The translations under genes were made by a program, and so were the position numbers. From positions 310,001 to 374,000 of the forward strand of contig JADJSD010000001.1 of NCBI GenBank assembly GCA_016711875.1: 64,000 nucleotides of DNA, written 5' to 3'. Below, one piece after another: positions 51,507-59,327 of the stretch. The stretch's first letter is position 1, and every line of letters starts with the position of its first letter. The notes below the pieces were generated by a model. It saw only the letters and a program-made list of their open reading frames with translations, ran no database searches and had not been told where the DNA came from. The stretch is from Betaproteobacteria bacterium (GTDB taxonomy: Bacteria > Pseudomonadota > Gammaproteobacteria > Burkholderiales > Usitatibacteraceae).

Positions 51507-52377
51507 CGGCGGTGCGCTCGCGCTTGCGGCTTTCGCGCTCCCGCCGGACGGCCTCGAGCACGGAGGCCGGATCGAGCGACCGCGCGTCCTCGGCGATGAA
51601 ATCCGCGATGCGGCCGGCATTCACGGCATAGGCGGCCCCGGCCTTGTCCCGCTCGAGAAGGCCTGCATCCACGAGCTCGCGGCGCATCGTCACGTGGTCG
51701 AGTCCGCGCGGGGTGCAAAAGCCCGCGAGCCACCCGCGCAGCACGTCACTTGCCTGCTTCTCCGTATACGTCTCGCCGGGGGCAAACCGGCATGCCGCGA
51801 GGCCCTTGAGCAGCCGCTGGTCGCCTTCGCGCCCGGGCCAGCCTTCGACCGGACCGTTCGCCACCAGGCGCTTCAGGTCCGCGAGGGCGGCATGGTACGC
51901 GCCGATGCGGGGGGCGATCGCCCGGCTCCGCTCCAGGCTTTCCGCCGGCCAGCATTTCTCGCGGTCGTAGTACTCGGGCACCGCGTTCGCGCCCTCCGGG
52001 ATCACCACCCACGGCTGCTTCGAGCGCGTGAAGATGTGGATGTCCGGTGGCCAGCGATCGGGATCGTCGAGCGTGCCCACGCGCACGAACGCGGCCGCGG
52101 GACCGGCGCCGGCATAGTGGCTCCACAGGGCGACCCGGCAGGCCGGGCAACGCGCGAACAGCTGGCCGTAGCCGCTCTCGCTGGGTGTACGTACCATCTC
52201 CGGCTCGCCCGCGAGCCTCTCCAGCCTTTCCGACTCGATGAGGGCGTTCAGCGCGAAGGCCGAGCCCGACTCGCGCTGGCACCAGCGGCAGTGGCAGCAG
52301 TGGACGAAGAGCGGTTTCGCGAGCAGGCGGTAGCGCACCGCGCCGCAGTCGCAACCCCCCTCGAAAGTCTCAGCCAT
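51499..52377 (-). CDS. GFA domain fused to DUF2087
   Basis: 292 residues in two parts. Residues 1-135 are a GFA (Mss4-like zinc) domain: GGCDCGAVRYRL, CCHCRWCQRESGSAF and ARCPACRVALWSHY hold the zinc cysteines. Residues about 180-260 form a DUF2087 winged-helix-like domain (CRFAPGETYTEKQASDVLRG ... MRRELVDAGLLERDK). GFA proteins are often called formaldehyde-activating, but the activity is unproved for most. The ATG at 52377 overlaps the VOC gene by eight bases. Confidence 0.88.
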   Translation of the reverse strand: MAETFEGGCDCGAVRYRLLAKPLFVHCCHCRWCQRESGSAFALNALIESERLERLAGEPEMVRTPSESGYGQLFARCPACRVALWSHYAGAGPAAAFVRVGTLDDPDRWPPDIHIFTRSKQPWVVIPEGANAVPEYYDREKCWPAESLERSRAIAPRIGAYHAALADLKRLVANGPVEGWPGREGDQRLLKGLAACRFAPGETYTEKQASDVLRGWLAGFCTPRGLDHVTMRRELVDAGLLERDKAGAAYAVNAGRIADFIAEDARSLDPASVLEAVRRERESRKRERTAGG

Positions 52378-52768
52378 TCGCTTTCTCCCAGGCCGCGTTC
52401 TGGAGCACCGTGCGGTAGCCGTCCGCGTCCTCGAACGTGCGGCCCCGGACGCCCCAGTAGGGGTTGAAGGATTCCACCTCGCGGAACCCGGCGACGAGCA
52501 TGCGCCCGCAGGCCGCTTTCCAGGCCTCGGCGTCGGGAAGATAGAAGACCACGAGGTCCTCGGGCGTCGGGCTCGGCCGCACCGGGTGGTGGCGGCAGGC
52601 CGTGAACTCGAAGTGGTAGCCGGCGCCCGCACGGCCCAGCATCACGCCGTCGAAGCCGTCGTGCCCTTCGAAGGATCCGACGACTTCCATCCCCAGGCCG
52701 TCGCCGTACATCGTCCGGGCACGGCGAAGGTCGCTGACCGGCCGCGCGATCCGCAGGTGGGCGATCAT
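52370..52768 (-). CDS. VOC-family protein
   Basis: 132-residue VOC-fold protein: HLRIARPVSDLRRARTMYGD, the substrate-loop HFEFTACRHHPVRPSPTPED, and NPYWGVRGRTFEDADGYRTV. It matches the group annotated as YycE-like or bleomycin-resistance-like. Its stop lies inside the GFA-DUF2087 gene start, and the GST gene ends three bases upstream. Substrate unknown. Confidence 0.88.
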   Translation of the reverse strand: MIAHLRIARPVSDLRRARTMYGDGLGMEVVGSFEGHDGFDGVMLGRAGAGYHFEFTACRHHPVRPSPTPEDLVVFYLPDAEAWKAACGRMLVAGFREVESFNPYWGVRGRTFEDADGYRTVLQNAAWEKANG

Positions 52769-52771
52769 GGC

Positions 52772-53401
52772 TTACGCCTTGGCGTTCTCGATCGCGACCA
52801 CCTTCGCGACGACCAGGTCGGCGGCCAGGCGATCGCGATGCTCGAGCACGCGCGGAAACTGCTTCGGATCGACCCCGTCCGATTCCAGCCAGCCCGACAT
52901 CGTGAAGAGGTAGAAGTCGCACGCGCTCTTGCGTGCCCCGAGCACCCACGGGCCGGCGAGCAGTTCGCGCTCGATGAGGGCGAAGGCGTCGCCCACCGAC
53001 TGCGGCACCTTGCGCTTCATCGACTCGATGGCCACCGGATCGTCCGCCCAGCGCGTTCCGCGCAGCCGGTGCGCGTGCGCCACGTGCACGGTGGAACACA
53101 GGTAGCTGTTGAAGGAATTGAACCGCGCGAGCGCCCACGGGTCGCCCAGCGGCGCCATGTCCGCTTCCGGAAAGCGCTGGCACACGTACTGCAGGATGGC
53201 CGGCGTCTCCGTGAGGATGCCGTGCTCCGTGACGAGCGCGGGCACGCGGCCCTTCGGATTGAGCTTCAGGTATTCCGGCGAGCGCTGCTGGCCCGCCGCG
53301 AGGTCGACACGCACGGCCTCGTAGGGCGCGCCCACCTGCTCGAGCAGCAGGTGCGAGGCGAGCGCGCAGGATCCGCGGGACCAGTAGAGGGTGAGGCTCA
53401 T
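52772..53401 (-). CDS. glutathione S-transferase family protein
   Basis: 209 residues with a thioredoxin-like N-terminal domain (MSLTLYWSRGSCALASHLLL, the Ser/Cys region that activates glutathione; NPKGRVPAL cis-Pro; LTETPAILQYV) and an all-helical C-terminal domain with ACDFYLFTMSGWL. It is closest to the beta-type bacterial GSTs. Its ATG at 53401 overlaps the small DUF1737-like gene by four bases. Substrate unknown. Confidence 0.92.
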   Translation of the reverse strand: MSLTLYWSRGSCALASHLLLEQVGAPYEAVRVDLAAGQQRSPEYLKLNPKGRVPALVTEHGILTETPAILQYVCQRFPEADMAPLGDPWALARFNSFNSYLCSTVHVAHAHRLRGTRWADDPVAIESMKRKVPQSVGDAFALIERELLAGPWVLGARKSACDFYLFTMSGWLESDGVDPKQFPRVLEHRDRLAADLVVAKVVAIENAKA

Positions 53402-53535
53402 GGGGCGATCTCCGTGCCGGGCCACACGATCGCCTGCGCGACGATCACGTGCTGGCCGTTGAAGGTGGCGTCGCCGGGGCCGGTCAGGAGGCGATAGGCC
53501 GGCAAGGCGTTCGGGGGCGTCGGGGCGGTCGTCAT
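53398..53535 (-). CDS. small DUF1737-like protein, apparently shortened
   Basis: 45 residues: the start PAYRLLTGPGDATF looks like the start of DUF1737 proteins, and NGQHVIVAQAIVWPG like their end. The middle segment of the family, roughly 20 residues between two ATF-like stretches, seems to be missing in frame. ATG 53535 and the overlap with the GST start (ATGA) support expression. It may be an internal deletion product or a short family variant. No function known. Confidence 0.55.
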   Translation of the reverse strand: MTTAPTPPNALPAYRLLTGPGDATFNGQHVIVAQAIVWPGTEIAP

Positions 53536-53566
53536 GGCGTCGTTTCGGTGGGCGAGGCTGCGGATG

Positions 53567-54133
53567 CTACGCCAAACGCCGGCGCATGATCACGAGGCCG
53601 TCGTCCGCGTGACGATGTGTCACGAATCCGGCCGCCTCGAAGAGGCTTCGCGGACCGAAATGGTTCTCCGCGTCCGTGCCGGCCTGCGCCTTGGGCATGG
53701 CCTCGGCGATCGCCAGGCCCTGCGCCCGCAGCCCCTCGCAAGCGGCTTCCAGCAGGGTCCTCGCGATGCCCGTCCGGCGATGAGCCTTCGCCACCACGAA
53801 GCACGTGATCGCGCCGATGCGCGCGGAATCGGGATCGGGTTCGTCCGCGAAGGAATCCATCAGGTCCCGCGGCGCGGCGTTGCACCAGCCGACCACCTTG
53901 CCGTCGCGATAGGCGAGGTAGCCCTGCATGCGGCAGGCGCCGATGCGCTCGCAGGCCTGCGCCCGGTTCTCCGCGGCTGTGCGTGCGGCCCATTCGACCT
54001 GGTTGTGGTCCACGTACAGGAACTGGCAGTAGCAGGAAGACCACTTCGGATTGTCGGCGAACGCGTCGCCCTCGAAGTAGGCGAGGAAATCCGCCTGCCG
54101 GTCCGGCGTGAGCGGCCGGATCTCGATCGTCAT
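53567..54133 (-). CDS. GNAT-family N-acetyltransferase
   Basis: 188 residues. Motif A is TCFVVAKAHRRTGIARTLLE, preceded by the aromatic/Cys segment NPKWSSCYCQFLYVDHNQVE typical of one GNAT subgroup, and followed by PRSLFEAAGFVTHRHADDG. The ATG at 54133 overlaps the DinB-like stop (ATGA). Substrate unknown. Confidence 0.89.
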   Translation of the reverse strand: MTIEIRPLTPDRQADFLAYFEGDAFADNPKWSSCYCQFLYVDHNQVEWAARTAAENRAQACERIGACRMQGYLAYRDGKVVGWCNAAPRDLMDSFADEPDPDSARIGAITCFVVAKAHRRTGIARTLLEAACEGLRAQGLAIAEAMPKAQAGTDAENHFGPRSLFEAAGFVTHRHADDGLVIMRRRLA

Positions 54134-54639
54134 GCCCGCTCCCGCCGCGCGGGTTCCGTGCGATGCAGGTGAATGGTGTACAGGTCCCTCGGCGGCTGCA
54201 CGGAAGCGCCCGCGAGGATGCGGCCGACGCCACCCCGGTGGTAGCTGCCGTGCGTGACGATGTGCGCGAGCATCTCCGCGCGGGTCATCGTGCCCGCCTG
54301 CCCGTCGGTGAAGGTGAAGGCGATGCGCTCGCCCAGCTTCGCGTCGTCCACGGCGGCGGTGTAGTCCACGTACCAGCGGTCGCACGCCTTCACGCCGGCC
54401 TCGAGTTCGTCGAGCGTCGGCGTCTCCTTCGTGTTGGTCGCGTCGTGGCCGTGCGCGGCGCCCGAGAGGTGCGCGGCGAAGATGCGATCGACCACGTAAA
54501 TGTGATTGAGCAGGCGGATGGCGGCGTGGCGCGCCTCGGCCTGGGTGGCGGGGTCTATGGTGCGGACCTGTGCGAACAGCTCCTCGTTGGCCCAGGCCTT
54601 GTGGCGGTAGAGCGAGTGCAGGAGGGCGGCGGTGCTCAT
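54130..54639 (-). CDS. DinB-family protein
   Basis: 169-residue four-helix-bundle protein of the DinB/YfiT class. Likely metal histidines are visible in AAIRLLNHIYVVDRIFAAHL and MLAHIVTHGSYHRGGVGRIL. Members are thiol-dependent transferases or unknown. The frame begins STAALLHSLYRHKAWANEEL, a common start of the family. It is four-base coupled to the next GNAT gene. Function unknown. Confidence 0.9.
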   Translation of the reverse strand: MSTAALLHSLYRHKAWANEELFAQVRTIDPATQAEARHAAIRLLNHIYVVDRIFAAHLSGAAHGHDATNTKETPTLDELEAGVKACDRWYVDYTAAVDDAKLGERIAFTFTDGQAGTMTRAEMLAHIVTHGSYHRGGVGRILAGASVQPPRDLYTIHLHRTEPARRERA

Positions 54640-54680
54640 GGCGTCGGTCTCTCCGGGTTCGGAGCGCGCATTGTGAACCA

Positions 54681-55262
54681 CTAGCCGTTCAGGCGCTTGC
54701 CGGCGGCGCAGGCCGCGAGATATTTCGCGAAGCGCCGCTCGCGCGTGGCCGGCTGCTTCGCGCTCGCGATCCAGTGCGCGCACGCCTTGCGGTAGCTGGG
54801 CGCCACCTTCTCGTGAAAGGCCCAGGCCGACGGGTCGGCCTTCAGCGCGCGGATCTCGGCGGCCGCCAGCTCCACGTCGGGCTTCTTCTCGTACGAATAG
54901 CCGCTCTTCGCGTGGTCGAGCCGCTTCCCGTACTGCGCGAGGCCCGCCGCCTTCATCCGTCCTTCGGCGATGAGCGCACCGGCCCGCGCGATGTTCACCT
55001 TGCTCCACACGGAGCCCTTGCGGCGCGGCGTGAAGCGGATGGTGTAGGTGTCGTCGTCCACGCGCTTTCGCACGCCGTCGATCCAGCCGACGCAAAGCGC
55101 CTCGTCCACGGACTGGGGCCAGGTCATGCACGGCTTGCCGCTGCCCACCTTGTGGAAGCCCACGAGGAGCTCGGTCGCGCGTGACGCGTGCTTCGCGAGC
55201 CAGCGGCGGAAGTCGGCCGGGCCTTCGAAGAAGACGGGGTCGCTCGCGCCGTCCTTCTTCAT
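54681..55262 (-). CDS. YdeI/OmpD-associated family protein
   Basis: 193 residues of the YdeI-like (DUF1801/OmdA-related) family: GPADFRRWLAKHASRATELL, SVDEALCVGWIDGVRKRVDD, YTIRFTPRRKGSVWSKVNIA and the Lys/Arg-rich C-terminus YRKACAHWIASAKQPATRER. E. coli YdeI is linked to peptide resistance, but the mechanism is unclear. ATG 55262 overlaps the unknown gene upstream as ATGA. Confidence 0.88.
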   Translation of the reverse strand: MKKDGASDPVFFEGPADFRRWLAKHASRATELLVGFHKVGSGKPCMTWPQSVDEALCVGWIDGVRKRVDDDTYTIRFTPRRKGSVWSKVNIARAGALIAEGRMKAAGLAQYGKRLDHAKSGYSYEKKPDVELAAAEIRALKADPSAWAFHEKVAPSYRKACAHWIASAKQPATRERRFAKYLAACAAGKRLNG

Positions 55263-55684
55263 CTCGCCCCGGCGGCCCCTGCGGATGCATCGAAGCCGGC
55301 GGCGAAGGCGTGGGCCTCGCGGGCAAGCGTCGCGAGTTCGTCGTCGAACCCGCCGTCTTCGTAGAGCGCGAGGAAGACCCAATCGTCCCCGAGCTCGCGC
55401 ACGCGGGTCGCGCCGCGGGCGGCCAGGGAGTCCACCTTCTCCGGCGGCAGGCGCAGCGTCACGCCCCGCATGCCCTCGACGAAGCCGAAGACCACGTGGG
55501 CGCGGAAGACGACGTAGTACGCGAACCGGAGGCCGTCGGGGGTGAAGTCGCCAAAGTCCGGGAGGGCCTCGGTCGCCCGGCGAAGGGCTCCGGCCGGATC
55601 GGAGTGGGCCGACTTGCCGCGCAGCCAGGCGAACACCGCCTCGTTGGGCGGGCGCATCAGGCTGTCGGGTGGCGGAAGGGGCAT
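55259..55684 (-). CDS. protein of unknown function (141 aa)
   Basis: I do not recognise this family. The central part (FAYYVVFRAHVVFGFVEGMR, LPPEKVDSLAARGATRVREL, DDWVFLALYEDGGFDDELAT) is a mixed alpha/beta region loosely like small phage or YjbR/MmcQ-type proteins. No signal peptide, membrane segment or catalytic motif is visible. It is coupled to the YdeI-like gene (ATGA), which argues that it is expressed. Confidence 0.65.
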   Translation of the reverse strand: MPLPPPDSLMRPPNEAVFAWLRGKSAHSDPAGALRRATEALPDFGDFTPDGLRFAYYVVFRAHVVFGFVEGMRGVTLRLPPEKVDSLAARGATRVRELGDDWVFLALYEDGGFDDELATLAREAHAFAAGFDASAGAAGAR

Positions 55685-55782
55685 GTCGGCCGGGGGACGC
55701 GAAGGACGCTTCCCAGCTTGCCGATTTCCGGGCCGGTCGGGGTAACCGCCTGTAACCCTGCGCAGGCCCGGGGACCGCGGAA

Positions 55783-55822
55783 GTCAAAAATACTTGACAT
55801 CACGGAGGCCCCGCCCTAACCT
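55783..55822 (+). promoter_or_regulatory. promoter with inverted-repeat operator before the XRE gene pair
   Basis: A perfect TTGACA (55794-55799) is followed after 17 bases by TAACCT (55817-55822, a weak -10). The half-sites GTCAA (55783-55787) and TTGAC (55794-55798) form a perfect inverted repeat with six bases between and overlap the -35. The XRE-type protein encoded at 56334 is the obvious candidate repressor. Confidence 0.55.
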
Positions 55823-55887
55823 GCGCCATGTCCGGTTTTTTTTACATCACTGCCGGCCCGACCCGGCACCCATCGCAGGAGACCCGC

Positions 55888-56331
55888 ATGAACCTCTCGT
55901 TCCAGGAAAAGAGCCTCTGGGTGATGCTCGCGAGCCTCGTCGTCGGCTTCGGCTTCTACTTCGCCAACGCGTTCGGCGCCCACGCGGCGCTCGCGGCCCG
56001 AGCCCCCGGGCAGGCGGCCGACCTGATGGCGCCCTACGTCGGCCTGTTCATCGCCGCCGTGGTCCTGCTCGTGGCGATCTCCGTCGCGGGCCACGTCGTC
56101 ATCGCGCTGGCCGACCGGAATCCGCAAACGGACGAACGCGACCACCTCATCGCCCTGAAGGGCACGAGCTACGCGTCCTACGTCCTCGCCACAGGCGTCT
56201 TCCTCGCCTTGACGGCGGCGGTCTTCACCCGGGGAAACTTCATCTTCACGCACGTCCTCCTCGCCTTCTGGGTGCTGGCGCAACTGGTGGCGATCGGCTC
56301 GCAGCTCGTCATGTACCGGCGGGGCGCCTGA
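55888..56331 (+). CDS. four-helix membrane protein (DUF2178-like)
   Basis: 147 residues with four membrane segments and the charged loop ADRNPQTDERDHLIALKGTS between helices 2 and 3, as in DUF2178-like proteins paired with XRE regulators. ATG 55888 follows AGGAG by seven bases; an ATG at 55828 has none. The gene is followed two bases later by the XRE gene. Such pairs occur in many bacteria; function unknown. Confidence 0.85.
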   Translation: MNLSFQEKSLWVMLASLVVGFGFYFANAFGAHAALAARAPGQAADLMAPYVGLFIAAVVLLVAISVAGHVVIALADRNPQTDERDHLIALKGTSYASYVLATGVFLALTAAVFTRGNFIFTHVLLAFWVLAQLVAIGSQLVMYRRGA

Positions 56332-56333
56332 GC

Positions 56334-56555
56334 GTGGGCAAGGGCACCTATCGCGTCACCAATTGCATCCGGGAGCTGCGCGAGCAGCACCGCGCGATGA
56401 CGCAGCAGGAGCTGGCCGAGCGCGTGGGCGTCACGCGCCAGACGGTGAACGCCATCGAGGGCAACAAGTATTCGCCCTCGCTCGAGGTCGCCTTCCGCAT
56501 CGCCGGCGTGTTCGGCGTACCACTGGAAAAGGTGTTCCAGTGCGAGGAAGGCTGA
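56334..56555 (+). CDS. XRE-family helix-turn-helix regulator
   Basis: 73-residue regulator consisting of one HTH: MTQQELAERVGVTRQTVNAI and EGNKYSPSLEVAFRIAGVFG, ending VPLEKVFQCEE, the standard form of the small Xre proteins found with DUF2178-type membrane genes. The start is GTG at 56334. It probably represses its own operon through the repeat at 55783-55798. Confidence 0.9.
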   Translation: MGKGTYRVTNCIRELREQHRAMTQQELAERVGVTRQTVNAIEGNKYSPSLEVAFRIAGVFGVPLEKVFQCEEG

Positions 56556-56561
56556 GCGCGG

Positions 56562-56957
56562 CTACCGGAGCTTTCCCACCTCGCGTTCGAAGTTCCGGCC
56601 GTCGAACTCGAACACCTCGGGCTTCTCGCCTTCCACGTCGTAGTCGTCGAGGCAGCGCACGTTCACCGTGTAGAGCTCCGGCGCCGAGCGGGGCCGCGTG
56701 AAGGGGTGGATGCCGCAGCGGGCGCAGAAGTGGTGCATCGCCACCCGGGTGCCGAACCGGTAGGTGCTCAGGTCCGCCTCCCCCGACAGCAGGCGGAATC
56801 GATCCGGCGGCACGCGGTGGTGCAGCACGCCCTTCTTCGCGCAGACCGAGCAGTTGCAGCGCGTCACGCGGTCGATGACCGTGTCGACCTCGAAGCGGAT
56901 GGCGCCGCAGTGGCAGCTGCCGTGGTACGTCCGAAGGGCGGGGCCCGCATCGCTCAA
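56562..56957 (-). CDS. GFA-family zinc protein
   Basis: 131 residues of the GFA/Mss4-like fold: the zinc motifs GSCHCGAIRFEV, RCNCSVCAKKGVLHHRV and HHFCARCGIHPFTRPRS are complete. The second GFA gene of the window, but without the DUF2087 extension. The start is TTG at 56957 overlapping the GNAT stop (TTGA). True glutathione-formaldehyde activity is not implied. Confidence 0.92.
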   Translation of the reverse strand: MSDAGPALRTYHGSCHCGAIRFEVDTVIDRVTRCNCSVCAKKGVLHHRVPPDRFRLLSGEADLSTYRFGTRVAMHHFCARCGIHPFTRPRSAPELYTVNVRCLDDYDVEGEKPEVFEFDGRNFEREVGKLR

Positions 56958-57442
56958 GGCGCACCCCGCGATTCCGACGAGCCGCCCGCGAGCGGCTTTT
57001 CCATGAACACGCTCGTCGGGTCTTCCCCGTAGCTCCCGAATGCCCCCCGGCGGCGAAACCCGACCCGCTCGTAGAAGGCCATGGCCGCATGCTGAAGGAC
57101 GCCCGTTTCGAGGTAGAGCGTCCCGTACCCCCGGGCCACCGCGATGCCCTCGAGAAACCGCACCATGGCGTCGGCGGCCCCCTGCCCGCGCACTGACGGC
57201 CGCACGTACATGCGCTTGAGCTCCGCGAACTGCGGCAGCAACGCGACGGCGCCGCAGGCCTGGGCCACGCCGGAGGCATCCCGCGCGAGGACGAAGCGCA
57301 CGTGCGGCGCGCGAAGGCCGTCGAGGGTCAGCCCGTAGCGACTTTCGGGCGGATAGAGCGGCTCCAGGTGCGCGTCGAGCTCGCCCACGAGCGCCACCGC
57401 CTCGGGCTGGTCGACCGGCTCCACGGCCACGCGCCAGGTCAA
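56954..57442 (-). CDS. GNAT-family N-acetyltransferase
   Basis: 162 residues. ELKRMYVRPSVRGQGAADAM is motif A, followed by GYGTLYLETGVLQHAAMAFY and ERVGFRRRGAFGSY, as in the group close to YjdJ/PhnO-like enzymes. The start is TTG at 57442, supported by AAGGAG five bases upstream and by TTGA overlap with the DUF3052 stop. Substrate unknown. Confidence 0.88.
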   Translation of the reverse strand: MTWRVAVEPVDQPEAVALVGELDAHLEPLYPPESRYGLTLDGLRAPHVRFVLARDASGVAQACGAVALLPQFAELKRMYVRPSVRGQGAADAMVRFLEGIAVARGYGTLYLETGVLQHAAMAFYERVGFRRRGAFGSYGEDPTSVFMEKPLAGGSSESRGAP

Positions 57443-57849
57443 CGCAGCTCCTTGCGCACCACGAGCTTCAGGCCCGACCACACCTCGCTCACGGCGCACA
57501 CCTTGACGTCGACGAAGCCGAGCGGCAGCGCCAGCTCGCGGATCACGTCCTCCGTCACCGTGGTGGGCACCTTCGATGCCTTCTTGGGCCACGAGATCCA
57601 GAGCGCGGCGTCGGTACGGAGGTTCGTTCGAAGGACCCCCAGCCGCTGCGCGAGCTGCGTCCTCTGCGTGACGAACACGTGCGCCACATCGACGTCCGGC
57701 CCGGCCCCCTTCGCGAAGGTCACGCCGTCGGGCAGGGGCGCGAGCCACCCGGCCAGTTCATCGGGCGCGTCGACGAAGAGGACGTGGCATCCCGCCCCGA
57801 TGCCCAGCTTCTTCGCGAGCGGCGTGCCGGAGTAGCCCGCGGTCGCCAT
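57439..57849 (-). CDS. DUF3052-family protein
   Basis: 136 residues: YSGTPLAKKLGIGAGCHVLF, then VAHVFVTQRTQLAQRLGVLR and ALWISWPKKASKVPTTVTED, which is the DUF3052 pattern. The fold is related to small SAM-independent proteins and its role is unknown. The ATG at 57849 shares one base with the thioesterase stop (TGATG). Confidence 0.9.
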   Translation of the reverse strand: MATAGYSGTPLAKKLGIGAGCHVLFVDAPDELAGWLAPLPDGVTFAKGAGPDVDVAHVFVTQRTQLAQRLGVLRTNLRTDAALWISWPKKASKVPTTVTEDVIRELALPLGFVDVKVCAVSEVWSGLKLVVRKELR

Positions 57850-58304
57850 CACGGGCCGTCTTCGCGGATGCTGGAGGGCAGCTCGCGGAAATCGTCCGTC
57901 CGCGGCAGCGTGCGCAGCCCCGCGAGCAGGCTCTCCGGTGGCGCGATGAGCTTGCGCGCGTCGAGGTCCAGCCAGCCGCCCGTGCTCGTCACCTTCACGC
58001 AGGCCTTGCCGTCCCCGCGCCGGAAATCGTTGCGCAGGATGAACCGGCTGCCGTCGGCCGAGAGGCCCGCGACCGCGAGCGACACCTCGATCGATTGCAG
58101 GAGCGTCACCTCGCGGTAGTACTCCACCTCGTCCTTCATCACCACCGGCCCGAAGCGAAGCCGCGCGAATTCCTCGGCCGGAAAGCCGTTCTCGGCGAAG
58201 AACATGAGCCGCACGTCGGAGCACTTGTCGAGGTACGCCGTGTTCTTCATGTGGGCGTTGAAGTCCATGTCGGCCCAGCCGGCGTAGAGCTTCTTCGTGA
58301 ACAT
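57849..58304 (-). CDS. acyl-CoA thioesterase (4HBT hotdog fold)
   Basis: 151-residue hotdog-fold enzyme: the active-site-like YAGWADMDFNAHMKNTAYLD, then KDEVEYYREVTLLQSIEVSL and SRFILRNDFRRGDGKACVKV. The Asp in WADMDFNAHM is the usual catalytic position of 4HBT thioesterases. ATG 58304 is used; ATG 58349 would add 15 residues but overlaps the VOC gene. Substrate unknown. Confidence 0.9.
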   Translation of the reverse strand: MFTKKLYAGWADMDFNAHMKNTAYLDKCSDVRLMFFAENGFPAEEFARLRFGPVVMKDEVEYYREVTLLQSIEVSLAVAGLSADGSRFILRNDFRRGDGKACVKVTSTGGWLDLDARKLIAPPESLLAGLRTLPRTDDFRELPSSIREDGP

Positions 58305-58326
58305 GTCCGCGTCCCGTCCCGTCGCT

Positions 58327-58722
58327 TCAGGGCTCGTAGGGTGCGTCAACCAGGCGCTGCGAGATCCACCAGATGTTCCCGTGCGGATCGCGCACGCCCC
58401 CCTGCCGGTCGCCGTAGGGCATGTCGTCCACCTTCATCTCGAGGCTCGCGCCGTTCGCGAGGGCGAGAGCCATCGAAGCGTCGGCATCTTCCACGTAGAG
58501 GTAGCAGGAGGCGCACATGGCCGGGTAGGCCGCCGACGACTCGCTCACCATCACCGTGGTGTCGCCAAGGCGAACCTGCACGTTGGCGATACGGCCGTCG
58601 GGCCGCATCGAGCGGCACGTCTCGGTGCCGGCGAGGCCCTTCACGAGAAACGTGACGAAGCCTTCGGCGTTGTCGACGAAGAAGTACGGCGTGACGGCGT
58701 GGAAGCCGGCGGGAATGCGCAT
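58327..58722 (-). CDS. VOC-family protein (PhnB-like)
   Basis: 131 residues: AVTPYFFVDNAEGFVTFLVK, ANVQVRLGDTTVMVSESSAA, and GVRDPHGNIWWISQRLVD place it in the PhnB-like VOC group. GGAGAGA precedes the ATG at 58722. It lies between the HD-domain and thioesterase genes. No reaction can be assigned. Confidence 0.9.
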   Translation of the reverse strand: MRIPAGFHAVTPYFFVDNAEGFVTFLVKGLAGTETCRSMRPDGRIANVQVRLGDTTVMVSESSAAYPAMCASCYLYVEDADASMALALANGASLEMKVDDMPYGDRQGGVRDPHGNIWWISQRLVDAPYEP

Positions 58723-58745
58723 GGGATCTCTCCGGAAGCCGACGC

Positions 58746-59327
58746 TCAGTCCTTCGCGAGCGCCGCCTTGTAGACGCTGTTCTTCGGCGCGGCCATCAGG
58801 CGCCGCAGGATCGGCTCGAACGCCGCGATCGGCATCACCTCGGCCTTCGGGTCGAAGGCCGGGTTGTCGTAGCGCTCGACGAATTCGGCCGTGCGCTCGT
58901 AGTGCGCGTGGCCCTTGAACGCGTCGCGCATGTTGCGGTCCAGCCCGATGTGGTGGAAGAAGTTGTAGCCCTGGAAGATGCCGTGGTGCTGCACCATCCA
59001 GAGGTTCGCCTCGCTCACGAAGGGCTTGAGGATGGCCGCGGCGATGTCCGGGTGGTTGAAGGTGCCCAGCGTGTCGCCGATGTCGTGCAGCAGCGCGCAC
59101 GCCACGTATTCGTCGTCGCGGCCGTCGGCGAGGGCGAGCGTCGCGGCCTGCAGGCTGTGCTGGCAGCGGTCCACGGGAAAGCCGCCGTAGTCGCCGTCCA
59201 GCAGCGCCAGGTGCGCGAGCACGCGATCCGGCAGCGACTTCGCCATCTTCATCACTTCCGGCACGATCAGGGCCCAGTCGGCCTGCGTGCTGTCCTCCAT
59301 GCGGGTGAAGCCGGCGCGATCGCTCAC
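58746..59327 (-). CDS. HD-domain phosphohydrolase-like protein
   Basis: 193 residues. HSLQAATLALADGRDDEYVA with CALLHDIGDTLGTFNHPDIA gives the metal-binding H...HD motif, and MVQHHGIFQGYNFFHHIGLD supplies further His residues, as in the small HD proteins (YedJ/PhnZ-like). The start is GTG at 59327 overlapping the DUF4124 stop as GTGA. Substrate unknown; PhnZ-type oxygenase activity is possible but not shown. Confidence 0.87.
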   Translation of the reverse strand: MSDRAGFTRMEDSTQADWALIVPEVMKMAKSLPDRVLAHLALLDGDYGGFPVDRCQHSLQAATLALADGRDDEYVACALLHDIGDTLGTFNHPDIAAAILKPFVSEANLWMVQHHGIFQGYNFFHHIGLDRNMRDAFKGHAHYERTAEFVERYDNPAFDPKAEVMPIAAFEPILRRLMAAPKNSVYKAALAKD

